Assembly: GCF_020164955.1 (NCBI RefSeq)
Contig: NZ_JAIUHG010000015.1
Location: 62,001 to 126,000, forward strand
Direction: 5' to 3'
Origin: Mesorhizobium sp. CA8
GTDB taxonomy: Bacteria > Pseudomonadota > Alphaproteobacteria > Rhizobiales > Rhizobiaceae
DNA length: 64,000 nucleotides
The translations under genes were made by a program, and so were the position numbers. The notes under the pieces were generated by a model. The model was given only the letters and a program-made list of their open reading frames with translations, had not been told where the DNA came from and did no database searches. Shown in pieces: positions 1 through 9,865 of this stretch. The first letter of the stretch is position 1. Each line of letters begins with the position of its first letter.

Positions 1-628
1 CGTTGCGGTTCTTGAAGAGATCGAAGGCGAAGGCGCCGACCATTGTGGGCATGGCGAGGAAAAAGGAGAACTCGGCCGCCGCGCGCTTGTCGACGCCCAT
101 CAGCAGCGCGCCGACGATGGTCGAGCCGGAGCGCGAGGTGCCGGGGATCAGCGATAGGCATTGGAACAGGCCGATCTTGAGGTAAACGCTCAATGGGAAG
201 CGCGCGACATCGTGGAAGCGCGGCTTGAAGGTGATGCGGTCGACGATAAGCAGCACCACGCCGCCAATGATCAGCATGATGCAGATCAGCCGGGGCGATT
301 CGAACAGGATTGTCTTGATGACATCATGCGCCAGCGCGCCGATCACCGCAGCCGGCAGGAAGGCAATCAGGATGCCGATGACGAAATGCCGGGTCTGCGG
401 GTCGCTGGGCAGCTTGACCAGCATCTGCCAGAGCTTGCTGAAATAGACGCTGAGGATCGCCAGGATCGCGCCAAGCTGAATCAGGATCTCGAAGGCCTTG
501 CCGGTGGAATGGAAACCAAGGAAATGGCCGGCAAGCAGGATGTGGCCGGTCGAGGACACCGGGATGAACTCGGTCAGGCCCTCCAGCAGCCCAAGCAGCA
601 GCGCTTCGACGATGGTCTGGCTTTCCAT
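1..628 (-). CDS. uppP: Undecaprenyl-diphosphatase UppP (BacA), C-terminus cut by window edge
   Basis: Integral membrane phosphatase that recycles undecaprenyl diphosphate to the monophosphate carrier for peptidoglycan and other envelope polymers; it also gives bacitracin tolerance. The frame is open from the ATG at 628 to the window edge, giving about 209 of the usual 265-275 residues. Both family signatures are visible: [14 protein letters not shown] (residues 16-29) with its conserved Glu, Ser and His, and [10 protein letters not shown] (162-171) with the catalytic-region Arg. Several hydrophobic helices lie between them. It is divergently oriented from the GST-like gene. Family identity is certain; only the far C-terminus is missing. 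Confidence 0.95.
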   Translation of the reverse strand, partial: MESQTIVEALLLGLLEGLTEFIPVSSTGHILLAGHFLGFHSTGKAFEILIQLGAILAILSVYFSKLWQMLVKLPSDPQTRHFVIGILIAFLPAAVIGALAHDVIKTILFESPRLICIMLIIGGVVLLIVDRITFKPRFHDVARFPLSVYLKIGLFQCLSLIPGTSRSGSTIVGALLMGVDKRAAAEFSFFLAMPTMVGAFAFDLFKNRN

Positions 629-789
629 GGCAACCTCTGCTTTTGAATGACGGCTAAGGGAAGGGCTTGCTTGTCATGGGGCGGAAGTCCCCCTATAGGT
701 CGCAGCACCATGACAGTCCCTGGAATCGGGCGGCCAAGACTTACCGGCGCGGCCGGCCAATTGCCAGTGCGCCCTATCATCGCGGAACC

Positions 790-1482
790 ATGCTGACGCT
801 TTTCCATCATCCCATGTTCGCCACCTGCCGGTTCGTGCGCCTCGCTTTCGGCGAGTATGGCGAGGAGCTGGCGCTGATCGAGGAAAAGCCTTGGACCCGG
901 CGCAAGGAGTTTCTGGCGCTGAACCCCGCCGGCACGCTGCCGATCCTGCTCGCCGAAGGCGACGTGCCGATCGTCGGGGCCATGGTGATCGCCGAATATC
1001 TGGATGAGACGCGCGGCGTGTTGAAGCGCGACAAGCGGCTGTTCGCAGAGGACCCGATGCAGCGCGCCGAAATCCGCCGGCTGACCGACTGGTATCTGGC
1101 GAAGGCCGAAAGCGAAGTCACGCGGCATCTGGTGCGCGAGCGCGTATTGAAGCCGGTCATGCCGGAAACCGCCGGCGGCGGCTCACCGGATTCGGCCGCG
1201 ATCCGCGCCGCGCGCGCCAACATCCGCCAGCACATGAAATACACCAACTGGCTGGCCGGCACGCGCCATTGGCTGGCCGGCAACAAGGTGACCTATGCCG
1301 ATCTCGCGGCGGCGGCGACGCTTTCGGTGCTCGACTATCTCGGCGAGATCGATTGGCGCGAGCATGGCGCCGCGCGCGAATGGTACACACGGGTGAAATC
1401 ACGGCCGTCGTTCCGGCCGCTGCTCTCCGACCGGGTACGCGGCCTGTCGCCGGTATCGCATTATGCGGACCTCGACTTCTGA
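790..1482 (+). CDS. fzlA: Glutathione S-transferase-fold protein, probable FtsZ-binding FzlA ortholog
   Basis: 230-residue GST-fold protein with a thioredoxin-like N-terminal half ([11 protein letters not shown] and EYLDETRG regions) and an alpha-helical C-terminal half. The ATG at 790 is chosen because MLTLFHHPM is the normal start of this family; an upstream in-frame start would add about 40 low-complexity residues. The C-terminal block [11 protein letters not shown] and the tail HYADLDF match what I recall of alphaproteobacterial FzlA, a GST-like protein that binds FtsZ filaments and sets constriction rate in Caulobacter. GST fold is secure; the FzlA assignment rests on memory of the family. 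The last 20 bases overlap the start of queG, so the two are probably translationally coupled. Confidence 0.7.
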   Translation: MLTLFHHPMFATCRFVRLAFGEYGEELALIEEKPWTRRKEFLALNPAGTLPILLAEGDVPIVGAMVIAEYLDETRGVLKRDKRLFAEDPMQRAEIRRLTDWYLAKAESEVTRHLVRERVLKPVMPETAGGGSPDSAAIRAARANIRQHMKYTNWLAGTRHWLAGNKVTYADLAAAATLSVLDYLGEIDWREHGAAREWYTRVKSRPSFRPLLSDRVRGLSPVSHYADLDF

Positions 1483-2608
1483 AACCTTACGCGCGCTGAT
1501 CGAGGCGGAGGCGCGCCGCGCCGGCTTCGAGGCGGTTGCCGTGACTAGGCCGGACGCGATCCCGCTGGCGCCCGCGCGCTTGGCCGAATTCGTCTCGGAC
1601 CGTTTCCATGGCTCGATGGAGTGGATCGCCGAGACGCTTCAGCGCCGGGCCGAGCCCTCGGCGCTGTGGCCGGAGGTGCGCTCGATCATCGTTCTCGCCA
1701 TGAATTACGGCCCGGACCGCGATCCGCGCGATGTTCTCGCAAAATCCGACCGCGGCGCGATCTCGGTCTACGCGCAAAACCGCGACTATCATGACGTGAT
1801 GAAGGGCCGGCTAAAGAACATCGCCGGCAAGATCGTGGCGAAGGCCGGCGGCGATGTGAAGGTGTTTGTCGATACAGCACCCGTGATGGAAAAGCCGTTG
1901 GCGGAAGCGGCCGGCCTCGGCTGGCAGGGCAAGCACACCAATCTGGTCAGCCGCGCGCATGGATCGTGGCTGTTCCTCGGCACGATCTTCACCACGGCCG
2001 AGCTGGAGCCGGACAAACCTGAGATCGACCATTGCGGTTCCTGCCGCGCCTGTCTCGACGTATGCCCGACCGACGCGTTTCCCGCGCCCTACCGGCTCGA
2101 TGCGCGGCGCTGCATCTCCTACCTGACCATCGAGAACAAGGGGGCGATCCCGCGCGAATTCCGCGAGGCGATCGGCAACCGCATCTATGGCTGCGACGAT
2201 TGCCTGGCCGCCTGCCCCTGGAACAAATTCGCCCGCGCGGCTTCGGAGGCGAAGCTTGCCGCGCGCACCGATCTGCGCGAGCCGCCGCTTTCGGAGCTGT
2301 TGCTCCTCGACGATGCAGGGTTTCGCTCATTCTTCTCGGGCTCGCCGATCAAGCGCATCGGCCGCGACCGTTTCATCCGCAATGTGCTGATTGCCGCCGG
2401 CAATTCGGGCGACGCTTCGCTATCGCCCATTGCGCGCCGCCTGCTGGGCGACGCCTCGCCGCTGGTGCGGGGTGCGGCAATCTGGGCTCTGTCGCGACTG
2501 CTCTCCAAGGGCGAGTTTGGCAGCCTTGCCGCGACCGCTGCGAAAACCGAGACCGATGCGACGGTGCGGGAGGAATGGCTGGGAGCGCTGGCCATGAAGG
2601 CCGATTGA
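1463..2608 (+). CDS. queG: Epoxyqueuosine reductase QueG
   Basis: Cobalamin- and iron-sulfur-dependent enzyme that reduces epoxyqueuosine to queuosine at the wobble base of GUN tRNAs, the last step of queuosine synthesis. 381 residues, normal for the longer family form. Two ferredoxin-like [4Fe-4S] clusters are visible: [12 protein letters not shown] (about residue 190) and [11 protein letters not shown] (about 243). The C-terminal 60 residues form a HEAT-like repeat ([15 protein letters not shown]). It starts 20 bases inside the upstream GST-like gene and is followed after 13 bases by an SDR gene, so the three probably form one transcription unit. Confidence 0.95.
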   Translation: MRTSTSETLRALIEAEARRAGFEAVAVTRPDAIPLAPARLAEFVSDRFHGSMEWIAETLQRRAEPSALWPEVRSIIVLAMNYGPDRDPRDVLAKSDRGAISVYAQNRDYHDVMKGRLKNIAGKIVAKAGGDVKVFVDTAPVMEKPLAEAAGLGWQGKHTNLVSRAHGSWLFLGTIFTTAELEPDKPEIDHCGSCRACLDVCPTDAFPAPYRLDARRCISYLTIENKGAIPREFREAIGNRIYGCDDCLAACPWNKFARAASEAKLAARTDLREPPLSELLLLDDAGFRSFFSGSPIKRIGRDRFIRNVLIAAGNSGDASLSPIARRLLGDASPLVRGAAIWALSRLLSKGEFGSLAATAAKTETDATVREEWLGALAMKAD

Positions 2609-2621
2609 AGGGGATTCCTTG

Positions 2622-3524
2622 ATGGGCGAAAGACGCTTCTTCATCTTTGGCGCCGGCTATTCGGCCAAGGCTTTCGCGCGGGCCAACGAGCGACGCGCGT
2701 TGGTCTCCGGCACGACCCGGGCGCCGGAAAAGTTCGAGGCGCTGCGATCGGCCGGCATCGAGCCGCTGCAATTCGACGGCGCGCTGTCGCCCGAGCTCCG
2801 CGACGCGCTTGCCAAAACCACGCATCTCATCGTCTCGATCGCTCCCGACGAGGGCGGCGATCCGGTGCTCAACGCCGCCGGCGATGCCGTCAAGGAAAAG
2901 ATGCCGGCGCTGGAGTGGATCGGCTATCTCTCGACCGTCGGCGTCTACGGCGATCATGGCGGCGCCTGGGTGGACGAGACCAGCGACTGCCGGCCGATGT
3001 CGAAGCGTTCGACGATGCGGGTGGCGGCCGAACAGGAATGGCTGAAGCTTGGCCGGGAGATCGGCAAGCCGGTGGCGATCCTGCGGCTTTCCGGCATCTA
3101 CGGGCCGGGGCGCAATGCGCTGGCCAATCTCGAGGACGGCACGGCGCGGCGGCTGGTCAAAAGGGACCAAGTGTTCAACCGCATCCATTGCGACGACATC
3201 GCCGGCGCGCTCTGGCATCTTGCCGAAAAGAATCTCGGCGGGATCTTCAACGTCACAGATGACGAGCCGGCGCCGCCGCAGGATGTCGTCGCTTACGCCG
3301 CCGGGCTGATGGGTGTCACACCGCCGCCGGAAATTCCCTTCGAGACCGCCCAACTTTCGCCCATGGCGCGGTCTTTCTATGGCGAGAACAAGCGCGTCGC
3401 GAATCAGGCGATCAAGGCGGCCGGCTACCGCTTCCGGTTTCCCAACTACCGGGTGGCGCTGGAGCGGATGTGGGCCGAAGGCAACTGGCGGGACGGAGAG
3501 CCGCGTAGCTCGATGAGAAGATGA
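2622..3524 (+). CDS. NAD(P)-binding SDR-family epimerase/dehydratase-like protein
   Basis: 300-residue Rossmann-fold protein of the extended/atypical short-chain dehydrogenase superfamily. The nucleotide-binding motif FGAGYSAKAFA lies at residues 9-19; STVGVYG and LRLSGIYGPGRN are the usual substrate-side motifs. The Tyr-x3-Lys pair is not obvious, as is common in atypical SDRs such as YeeZ. The ATG at 2622 is preferred over the TTG three bases upstream. Substrate unknown. It directly follows queG in the same direction. What else it could be: a nucleotide-sugar epimerase, but no sugar gene is nearby. Confidence 0.8.
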   Translation: MGERRFFIFGAGYSAKAFARANERRALVSGTTRAPEKFEALRSAGIEPLQFDGALSPELRDALAKTTHLIVSIAPDEGGDPVLNAAGDAVKEKMPALEWIGYLSTVGVYGDHGGAWVDETSDCRPMSKRSTMRVAAEQEWLKLGREIGKPVAILRLSGIYGPGRNALANLEDGTARRLVKRDQVFNRIHCDDIAGALWHLAEKNLGGIFNVTDDEPAPPQDVVAYAAGLMGVTPPPEIPFETAQLSPMARSFYGENKRVANQAIKAAGYRFRFPNYRVALERMWAEGNWRDGEPRSSMRR

Positions 3525-3665
3525 CGCCGGAGTGAAGCGGTCGGACGAGACATCGTGTTCTACTGCTTTGATCGATGCGGGACGGGCGGCGTGGTATGAT
3601 TCGTCCCTGGCCGGGTTCGCCTGGCCATACGGCAAAGGGGTAGACTGGAGAGGGAACCCAGCCTC

Positions 3666-4745
3666 ATGAATTTGCGATCGCTGCCTGACCGCAAGCCGTT
3701 CCTGACTGCCGCGCTGGCGCTGGTGGCCCTGGCCGCGCTGGCGGCCGTCGCCATTTCGGCCGAACCCCGCGCCAAGGAGTTGTTCGGCGCCCGAAAACTG
3801 CCGGCCGTGGCGCCCGCGCAATCCTTCGGCTTCTACTCCAAAGGCTGCTTCACCGGCGGCGTGGCGCTGCCGATGGACGGCCCGACCTGGGAAGTGATGC
3901 GCCCGTCGCGCAACCGGCGCTGGGGCCATCCGGCGATGATTGCGCTGATCGAAAAGCTTTCGCGCGATGCTCAGGCCGACGGCTGGCCGGGGCTTCTGGT
4001 CGGCGACGTCTCGCAGCCGCGCGGCGGACCGATGATGACCGGCCACGCCTCGCATCAGATCGGGCTCGACGCCGATATCTGGCTGACGCCGATGCCGAAG
4101 CGGCCGCTGACCATCGCGCAGCGCGAGACTATGAGCGCGACGCTGATGGTCGACGAGAAGACGCATCTGGTGAAGGATGCGCTGTGGACGCCGGCGCATA
4201 CGCGGCTTTTGAAACGCGCGGCGAGCTACCCAGAGGTCGAGCGCATCCTGGTCAATCCCGGTATCAAGAAGAAGCTCTGCGACACCGTCAGCAGCGACCG
4301 CTCCTGGCTGCGTAAGATCCGGCCGTTCTGGGGCCATGACTATCATTTCCATATGCGCATCGGCTGCCAGCCTGGCTCGCCCTTCTGCAAGGGGCAGGAA
4401 GCGACGCCGGGCGACGACGGCTGCGGCAAGCCGCTGGCCTGGTGGTTCACCGAGGAGCCGTGGCGGCCGAACAAGAACCCGGATGCGCCCAAGGCGCGCG
4501 ACCTGATGACGATGGCCAACCCGCCGAAGCAATGCCAGGACGTGGTCAACGCACCGGACGCGCCATCGCTGGAGGCGGTGACCTATCATGGCGGCGGCGC
4601 CGCGATCGCCGTGGCCGAACCGCAGCCGACCGAGCCGGCGGAGACGATCTCCAGCGGCAACGCCGCAATCCCGGCGGCGGCAAGCGCTTTCGCGCCGACG
4701 CCAAAGATCGGCATCCCGCTGCCGCGTCCACGGCCGGGGAACTGA
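3666..4745 (+). CDS. mepA: Penicillin-insensitive murein endopeptidase MepA
   Basis: Periplasmic zinc metallopeptidase of the LAS superfamily that cleaves D-Ala-meso-DAP cross-links in peptidoglycan. A signal/anchor segment occupies residues about 11-32. Zinc ligands are visible in GHASHQIGLDADIWL (about residue 125) and the C-terminal GHDYHFHMRIGC (about 223); QPRGGPMMTGHAS is the family signature. At 359 residues it is longer than E. coli MepA (about 274), the excess being a low-complexity Ala/Pro-rich tail after about residue 290. Monocistronic in appearance: about 140 bases upstream without a gene and a paired repeat downstream. Confidence 0.93.
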   Translation: MNLRSLPDRKPFLTAALALVALAALAAVAISAEPRAKELFGARKLPAVAPAQSFGFYSKGCFTGGVALPMDGPTWEVMRPSRNRRWGHPAMIALIEKLSRDAQADGWPGLLVGDVSQPRGGPMMTGHASHQIGLDADIWLTPMPKRPLTIAQRETMSATLMVDEKTHLVKDALWTPAHTRLLKRAASYPEVERILVNPGIKKKLCDTVSSDRSWLRKIRPFWGHDYHFHMRIGCQPGSPFCKGQEATPGDDGCGKPLAWWFTEEPWRPNKNPDAPKARDLMTMANPPKQCQDVVNAPDAPSLEAVTYHGGGAAIAVAEPQPTEPAETISSGNAAIPAAASAFAPTPKIGIPLPRPRPGN

Positions 4746-4754
4746 GGCCCTGGG

Positions 4755-4911
4755 TAATCTCCCCCCTTGAGGGGGAGATGTCGCCGAAGGCGACAGAGGG
4801 GTCGCCGAGCATAAAGCGCCAGCGTCTTCCGCGACGAAAGACAACGCTGGCGATCTATGTGAGACGGCCCCCTCTGGCCGCTTTGCGGCCATCTCCCCCT
4901 CAAGGGCGAAG
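4755..4911. repeat. Family C paired palindromic repeat (CTCCCC type)
   Basis: Two inverted arms, 4755-4801 (TCTCCCCCCTTGAGGGGGAG then GTCGCCGAAGGCGAC, each a hairpin) and 4867-4911, enclose a core of about 65 bases that itself has a CCAGCGT/ACGCTGG hairpin. The remainder of the 300-base gap between mepA and glk (4746-5045) shows no other feature. Confidence 0.85.
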
Positions 4912-5045
4912 AGGGCGCCGGCGAGCCAGGAGTTCAAGCCTGACGCCGAACCCGCTTCCCCTTTGCGGGGTCATGCGCTAGTCAATCGATTGAAATGGGC
5001 GATTGAAGACGCCGCAGGGGCGCCACAACGAGGACGATCAAGAGC

Positions 5046-6065
5046 ATGGCAGGCGAAGACGAGAAGGGACTGCGGTTTCCGGTCCTGATCGGTGACATTG
5101 GCGGCACCAATGCGCGCTTCTCGATCGTGCTCGACGCCAATTCGGAAGCGACAGAGCCGCAGATCGTCCAGACGGCGAATTTCAAGATAATCGACGAGGC
5201 GATCCAGGCGGCGGTGCTCGACCGTTCGTCCATCCGGCCGAACTCGGCCGTGCTGGCGGTCGCCGGGCCGGTCGACGGCGACGAGATCCCGCTCACGAAC
5301 TGCCCCTGGGTCGTAAAACCCCGGCAGATGCTTGCCAATCTGGGCCTGGGCGAGGTCGTCGTGCTCAACGATTTCGAAGCGCAGGCGCTGGCGGTGGTAG
5401 CGCTCGGCGAGGAGCATATGGAAAAGATCGGCGGCGGCGCGCCGGAACCCCATGCAAGCCGCGTCGTGCTCGGCCCCGGCACGGGCCTTGGCGTCGCCGG
5501 GCTGATCTATGCGCTCAACCACTGGATCCCGGTGCCGGGCGAGGGCGGGCATATGGATATCGGCCCGCGCACACCGCGCGACTTCGCGGTGTTCCCGCAT
5601 ATCGACAAGCTCGAAGGCCGCATCTCCGGCGAGCAGATCCTGTGCGGACGCGGGTTGGTCAACGTCTACCGCGCCGTGGCCAGGACGGACGGCAAGCCGA
5701 CGCCCTTGACGACGCCGGCCGAGATCACCGCGGCCGCGCTCGCCAAAACCGATCCGGTGGCGGAGGAGGCGCTGGAACTGTTCGTCACCTGCCTCGGCCG
5801 CACGGCCGGGGATCTGGCGCTGGTGTTCATGGGCCGCGGCGGGGTGTTCCTCACCGGCGGCATCGCGCAAAAGATCGTGCCGGCGCTGAAGGAAGGCAAT
5901 TTCCGCGCCGCCTTCGAGGACAAGGCGCCGCACAGCGCGCTGATGCGCGAAATGCCGGTCTATGTCATCACCCATCCGCTGGCGGCGCTGCTCGGCCTTG
6001 CCGCCTATGCCAGGACGCCTTCGCTGTTCGGCGTGCAGACGGCGGGACGGTACTGGCGCGCCTGA
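5046..6065 (+). CDS. glk: Glucokinase
   Basis: Cytosolic ATP:glucose 6-phosphotransferase feeding the Entner-Doudoroff and pentose phosphate routes. 339 residues, typical for the proteobacterial Glk family. The N-terminal phosphate loop [13 protein letters not shown] is at residues 14-26; [25 protein letters not shown] and [11 protein letters not shown] are the interdomain and sugar-binding motifs. ATG at 5046 gives the expected N-terminus. It sits alone behind a repeat-filled gap; a 130-base gap separates it from the ABC exporter gene. Confidence 0.95.
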   Translation: MAGEDEKGLRFPVLIGDIGGTNARFSIVLDANSEATEPQIVQTANFKIIDEAIQAAVLDRSSIRPNSAVLAVAGPVDGDEIPLTNCPWVVKPRQMLANLGLGEVVVLNDFEAQALAVVALGEEHMEKIGGGAPEPHASRVVLGPGTGLGVAGLIYALNHWIPVPGEGGHMDIGPRTPRDFAVFPHIDKLEGRISGEQILCGRGLVNVYRAVARTDGKPTPLTTPAEITAAALAKTDPVAEEALELFVTCLGRTAGDLALVFMGRGGVFLTGGIAQKIVPALKEGNFRAAFEDKAPHSALMREMPVYVITHPLAALLGLAAYARTPSLFGVQTAGRYWRA

Positions 6066-6198
6066 TCGCGCCCGGTTTCGGGATATCGACCGGGCGCCGC
6101 GACGAAGTTTCGCCATAGGCAAGCCGTAGCCGGGGCGTTAAGAGGATGCCGGAAATGCGGCCCATCCGACACGCGGAAAACCACGAAGCGCCCCTGAT

Positions 6199-8070
6199 TT
6201 GACTGTTCAAACTTCCCTTAAACTGAAAGTTCAGCCCGCCGAGGTCAGCGCGGTGCTGCGCCGCATCCTGGCCGAAAACGGCAGGGAATACCGCTGGACC
6301 TATGTCGTCGCCGTCGCCTGCCTGCTGATCGTCTCCGGCACCACCGCCTTCACGGCGTGGATCATGGCCCCGATGATCAACCAGATCTTCTACGAACGGC
6401 GCAGCGACATGATCGTCTGGATCTGCGCCGGTTTCATGGGCGCCTCCCTGCTGCGCGGCTTCGCCGGCTACGGCCAGGCCGTGGCGCTGGCCAGAATCGG
6501 CAACAATCTGGTCGCCCGCTATCAGAAGCGCAGCTTCGACCATCTGATGAAGCTCGGCGTCCACTTCTTCAACGAGACCCGTTCCGGCCGGCTGGCGGCG
6601 CAGGTCAACGAGAATGTCGGCGGCATTCGCGACCTGCTGTCGCTGACGCTGACCTCCATCAGCCGCGACGCGGTCTCGCTGGTCGCGCTTGTCGGCGTGA
6701 TGATCTACCAGGACCCGGTGTTGTCGCTCAGCTCGCTGCTGATCGGGCCGCCGCTTATCTGGGCCGTCGTCTACATCACCCGCCGGCTGCGGCGGATCAA
6801 CCGGGAATCGGTGCTGATCAACTCGCGGCTGAACGGGTCGGTGCAGGAGGCCACGCAAGGCATCGCCATCGTCAAGGCCTTCACCCTGGAGGACGAGCTG
6901 GCGCGCCGCATCGGCATCATGGCCGACGCCGCCGAGCAGCGTAACAACAAGATCGCCCGCGTCGCGGAGCGGCTGTCGCCGATTTCCGAGATTCTGGGCG
7001 GCCTCGCCATTACCGCCGTGCTGGCCTATTCCGGCTATCGGGCGCTGGTGCTCGGACAACCGCCGGGCGCGGTGTTCTCCTTCATCACCGCGCTGATCAT
7101 GGCCTACGACCCGGCAAGGCGCCTGGCGCGCACGCAGGTCGGCATGGAACGCGCGCTGGTCAATGCGCGCATGATCTACGAGCTGCTCGATCTCGAGCCG
7201 AAGCAGAGCGACGCCCCCGATGCGGTCGAGGCGAAGGTCACCACCGGCGAGGTGCGCTTCAACAATGTGACATTCGGCTACAGCGCCGACACGCCGGTGT
7301 TGCGGGATCTGAGCTTTACCGCGGCGGCCGGCAAGGTCACGGCCATCGTCGGCGCCTCGGGTGCCGGCAAGTCGACGATAGTGGCGCTGCTGCAGCGCTT
7401 CTACGACGTCGACAAGGGCTCGATCGAGGTCGACGGCCAGGATATCGCCAAGGTCACCAAGCATTCGCTGCGCCAATCGATCGCCTATGTGGCGCAGGCG
7501 CCTTATCTCTTCGAGGGCACGATCCGCGACAATATCCGCTACGGCCGGCTGTCGGCCACCGACGCCGAGATCGAGCAGGCTGCGAAACAGGCGGCCGCCG
7601 ACGAGTTCATCCGCCAGCAGCCGCAAGGCTACGACACGCCGGTCGGCGAAGGCGGCTCGACGCTTTCCGGCGGCCAGCGCCAGCGCGTGTCGATTGCGCG
7701 CGCCATCGTGCGCCACGCGCCGATCCTTTTGCTCGACGAGGCGACCTCGGCGCTCGACAACGAGGCCGAGGCGCGCGTCCAGGAAGCGCTGACCCATGTG
7801 ATGGAGGGGCGCACGACGATCGTGATCGCGCACCGGCTTTCGACCGTGGTCAATGCCGACCACATCATCGTGCTGGAAGAGGGGCGGCTGGTCGAGGAAG
7901 GCACGCACGCCTCGCTGATGGCGGACCCGCACAGCATCTATGCCCGCTTCCACCGGATCCAGGGCAAGAAAGGCTTGGGGCTTGTCGACGACGTCAAGGC
8001 AAGCCAGACTTCGGCCCAAACTCCCGCACCGCGCAGCCGCGCGAAGAAAACCGTCAGGAGAAGCGCATGA
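6199..8070 (+). CDS. MsbA-like ABC exporter (fused membrane and ATPase domains)
   Basis: 623-residue half-transporter: an N-terminal six-helix ABC type-1 exporter domain (about 30-330) and a C-terminal nucleotide-binding domain with Walker [10 protein letters not shown] (about 385), signature LSGGQRQR (about 490) and Walker [13 protein letters not shown]. This architecture is that of the lipid A/multidrug exporter family (MsbA, LmrA); in Rhizobiales such proteins are usually annotated as lipid or drug exporters and the cargo cannot be read from sequence. No in-frame ATG lies near the N-terminus, so a TTG start at 6199 is used; this is less certain than the rest. The stop overlaps the dapB start (ATGA), indicating translational coupling. 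Confidence 0.88.
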   Translation: MTVQTSLKLKVQPAEVSAVLRRILAENGREYRWTYVVAVACLLIVSGTTAFTAWIMAPMINQIFYERRSDMIVWICAGFMGASLLRGFAGYGQAVALARIGNNLVARYQKRSFDHLMKLGVHFFNETRSGRLAAQVNENVGGIRDLLSLTLTSISRDAVSLVALVGVMIYQDPVLSLSSLLIGPPLIWAVVYITRRLRRINRESVLINSRLNGSVQEATQGIAIVKAFTLEDELARRIGIMADAAEQRNNKIARVAERLSPISEILGGLAITAVLAYSGYRALVLGQPPGAVFSFITALIMAYDPARRLARTQVGMERALVNARMIYELLDLEPKQSDAPDAVEAKVTTGEVRFNNVTFGYSADTPVLRDLSFTAAAGKVTAIVGASGAGKSTIVALLQRFYDVDKGSIEVDGQDIAKVTKHSLRQSIAYVAQAPYLFEGTIRDNIRYGRLSATDAEIEQAAKQAAADEFIRQQPQGYDTPVGEGGSTLSGGQRQRVSIARAIVRHAPILLLDEATSALDNEAEARVQEALTHVMEGRTTIVIAHRLSTVVNADHIIVLEEGRLVEEGTHASLMADPHSIYARFHRIQGKKGLGLVDDVKASQTSAQTPAPRSRAKKTVRRSA

Positions 8071-8888
8071 GTGAAGCCGGCGATATGGGCCTGGTGGTGG
8101 TGGGCGCCGCCGGCCGCATGGGCCAGACGCTGATCCGCGCCATCCACTCCATGCCCGGCGCGCGCGTCGCCGCCGCGATCGAGCGGCCAGACTCGGGCCA
8201 TCTCGGCAAGGATGCCGGCGAGCTTGCCGGCATCGGCATCATCAACGTGCCGATCGTCGACGACCCGCTGCCGGCCTTCGCCAAGGCCGACGGTGTGCTC
8301 GATTTCACCGCTCCGAGCGCGAGCGTCGAATTCGCCGGCTATACCGCGCAGGCGCGCATCGTCCATGTCATCGGCACCACCGGCTGCTCGGCCGAGGACA
8401 ATGCGAAGATCGCCGCCGCCGCGCGCCATGCGACGATCGTCAAATCCGGCAATATGAGCCTCGGCGTCAATCTTTTGGCCGTGCTGGTCGAGCAGGCGGC
8501 GAAGGCGCTCGACCCTGAGGATTTCGACATCGAGATCCTGGAAATGCACCATCGCCACAAGGTGGACGCGCCGTCCGGCACGGCGCTGCTGCTCGGCGAG
8601 GCGGCGGCGAAGGGGCGCGGCATCGACCTTGCCGAGAACAGCGTGCGGGTGCGCGACGGCCATACCGGCGTGCGCAAGGCCGGCTCGATCGGCTTCGCGA
8701 CGCTGCGCGGCGGCTCCGTCGTCGGCGACCACAGCGTGATCCTTGCCGGCACCGGTGAGCGCATCACGCTGTCCCACCATGCCGAGGACCGGGCCATCTT
8801 CGCCCGCGGCGCCGTCAAGGCTGCGCTTTGGGCGCGCGGCAAAAAACCCGGGCTTTATTCCATGCGGCACGTGCTCGGCTTGAGCTGA
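8067..8888 (+). CDS. dapB: 4-hydroxy-tetrahydrodipicolinate reductase
   Basis: NAD(P)H-dependent reductase of the diaminopimelate/lysine pathway. 273 residues. The nucleotide-binding motif [12 protein letters not shown] is at residues 10-20; the family signature with the catalytic His/Lys region, [15 protein letters not shown], lies at about residues 158-172. Start overlaps the stop of the ABC exporter gene by 4 bases; gpmA follows 36 bases downstream, so exporter-dapB-gpmA are probably co-transcribed. Confidence 0.97.
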   Translation: MSEAGDMGLVVVGAAGRMGQTLIRAIHSMPGARVAAAIERPDSGHLGKDAGELAGIGIINVPIVDDPLPAFAKADGVLDFTAPSASVEFAGYTAQARIVHVIGTTGCSAEDNAKIAAAARHATIVKSGNMSLGVNLLAVLVEQAAKALDPEDFDIEILEMHHRHKVDAPSGTALLLGEAAAKGRGIDLAENSVRVRDGHTGVRKAGSIGFATLRGGSVVGDHSVILAGTGERITLSHHAEDRAIFARGAVKAALWARGKKPGLYSMRHVLGLS

Positions 8889-8924
8889 GGCGTCTCTCTT
8901 CCGCAAAATCTCGAAGGAGCAAAC

Positions 8925-9545
8925 ATGTCGGGAACTCTCGTGCTCGTGCGCCACGGCCAGAGCGAATGGAACCTGAAGAACCTGTTCACCGGCTGGCGCG
9001 ACGTCGACCTGACCGACCAGGGCACCGCCGAGGCGCTCGCGGCCGGCGAGAAGCTCAAGGCGCGCGGCCTGAAATTCGACATCGCCTACACGTCTGCCTT
9101 GAAGCGGGCGCAGAAGACCTGCCAGCACATTCTCGACATCGTCGGCCAGAGCGAGCTCAAGACGATCCGCGACCAGGCGCTGAACGAGCGCGACTATGGC
9201 GATCTCTCCGGCCTCAACAAGGACGACGCGCGCAAGAAGTGGGGCGAGGAGCAGGTGCATATCTGGCGCCGCTCCTACGACATCGCGCCGCCCGGCGGCG
9301 AAAGCCTGAAGGACACCGGCGCGCGCGTGTGGCCCTATTACCTGCACGAGGTGCAGCCGCATGTACTGCGCGGCGAGACGGTACTGGTCGCCGCGCACGG
9401 CAATTCGCTGCGCGCGCTGATCATGGCGCTGGACGGCAAGTCAGGCGATGAGATCGTCAAGCTCGAGCTCGGCACCGGCGTGCCGGTGATCTACAAGCTC
9501 CACGCCGATTCCACCGTTGCAAAGAAAGAAGTGCTGGAGGGGTGA
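8925..9545 (+). CDS. gpmA: 2,3-bisphosphoglycerate-dependent phosphoglycerate mutase
   Basis: Glycolytic enzyme interconverting 3- and 2-phosphoglycerate through a phosphohistidine. 206 residues, the short form usual in alphaproteobacteria (E. coli GpmA is 250). The phosphohistidine motif VRHGQSEWN is at residues 8-16 with His10; the second catalytic His lies in [10 protein letters not shown] (about 158). A good ribosome site (AAGGAG, about 8 bases upstream) supports the ATG at 8925. Confidence 0.95.
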   Translation: MSGTLVLVRHGQSEWNLKNLFTGWRDVDLTDQGTAEALAAGEKLKARGLKFDIAYTSALKRAQKTCQHILDIVGQSELKTIRDQALNERDYGDLSGLNKDDARKKWGEEQVHIWRRSYDIAPPGGESLKDTGARVWPYYLHEVQPHVLRGETVLVAAHGNSLRALIMALDGKSGDEIVKLELGTGVPVIYKLHADSTVAKKEVLEG

Positions 9546-9585
9546 GGCAAGCCGGCTCAGGCAATGCGGTCTCGAAAAAAGCGCG

Positions 9586-9613
9586 TTGACACATATCGCT
9601 TGCCCGCTTACAT
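9586..9613 (+). promoter_or_regulatory. Sigma-70-type promoter of tRNA-Leu
   Basis: A perfect -35 hexamer TTGACA (9586-9591), a 16-base spacer and a -10-like TTACAT (9608-9613) end 12 bases before the first base of the mature tRNA, so the tRNA is likely transcribed from its own promoter with a very short leader. Confidence 0.65.
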
Positions 9614-9625
9614 GAGCGCCCACCA

Positions 9626-9710
9626 GCCCAGATGGCGGAATTGGTAGACGCGCACGGTTCAGGTCCGTGTTCCGCAAGGAGTGGAGGTTCGAGTCCTCTT
9701 CTGGGCACCA
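9626..9710 (+). tRNA. tRNA-Leu, anticodon CAG
   Basis: 85 bases including an encoded CCA. The acceptor stem GCCCAGA pairs with TCTGGGC; the D-loop carries TTGGTAGACGCG; the anticodon arm CACGG-TTCAGGT-CCGTG places CAG at 9660-9662; a class II variable arm is followed by the T-arm with GGTTCGAGTCC. The long variable arm and the anticodon both specify leucine (CUG codons). Confidence 0.97.
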
Positions 9711-9865
9711 TCTCATCCCGACTGCCAACGGGATAGCTTGTGAGATTCACGGCATTCACAATTACCCCTGGCCTCTGAGTTGCAGGCCGTGGGCCAACCT
9801 CCCTTCCGGCCAGCCCCCCAACAAACCGCTTCAAACACATCGCCCCTGACGCTACGGTCCGTCTC

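Noticed and set aside
2373-4937. 854-codon open frame on the minus strand
   Set aside because: It runs antisense to queG, the SDR gene and mepA, is Arg-rich with no domain, and is a codon-bias shadow of high-GC genes. The same holds for long antisense frames at 5968-8019, 7938-9398, 60064-61686 and 61430-63046.
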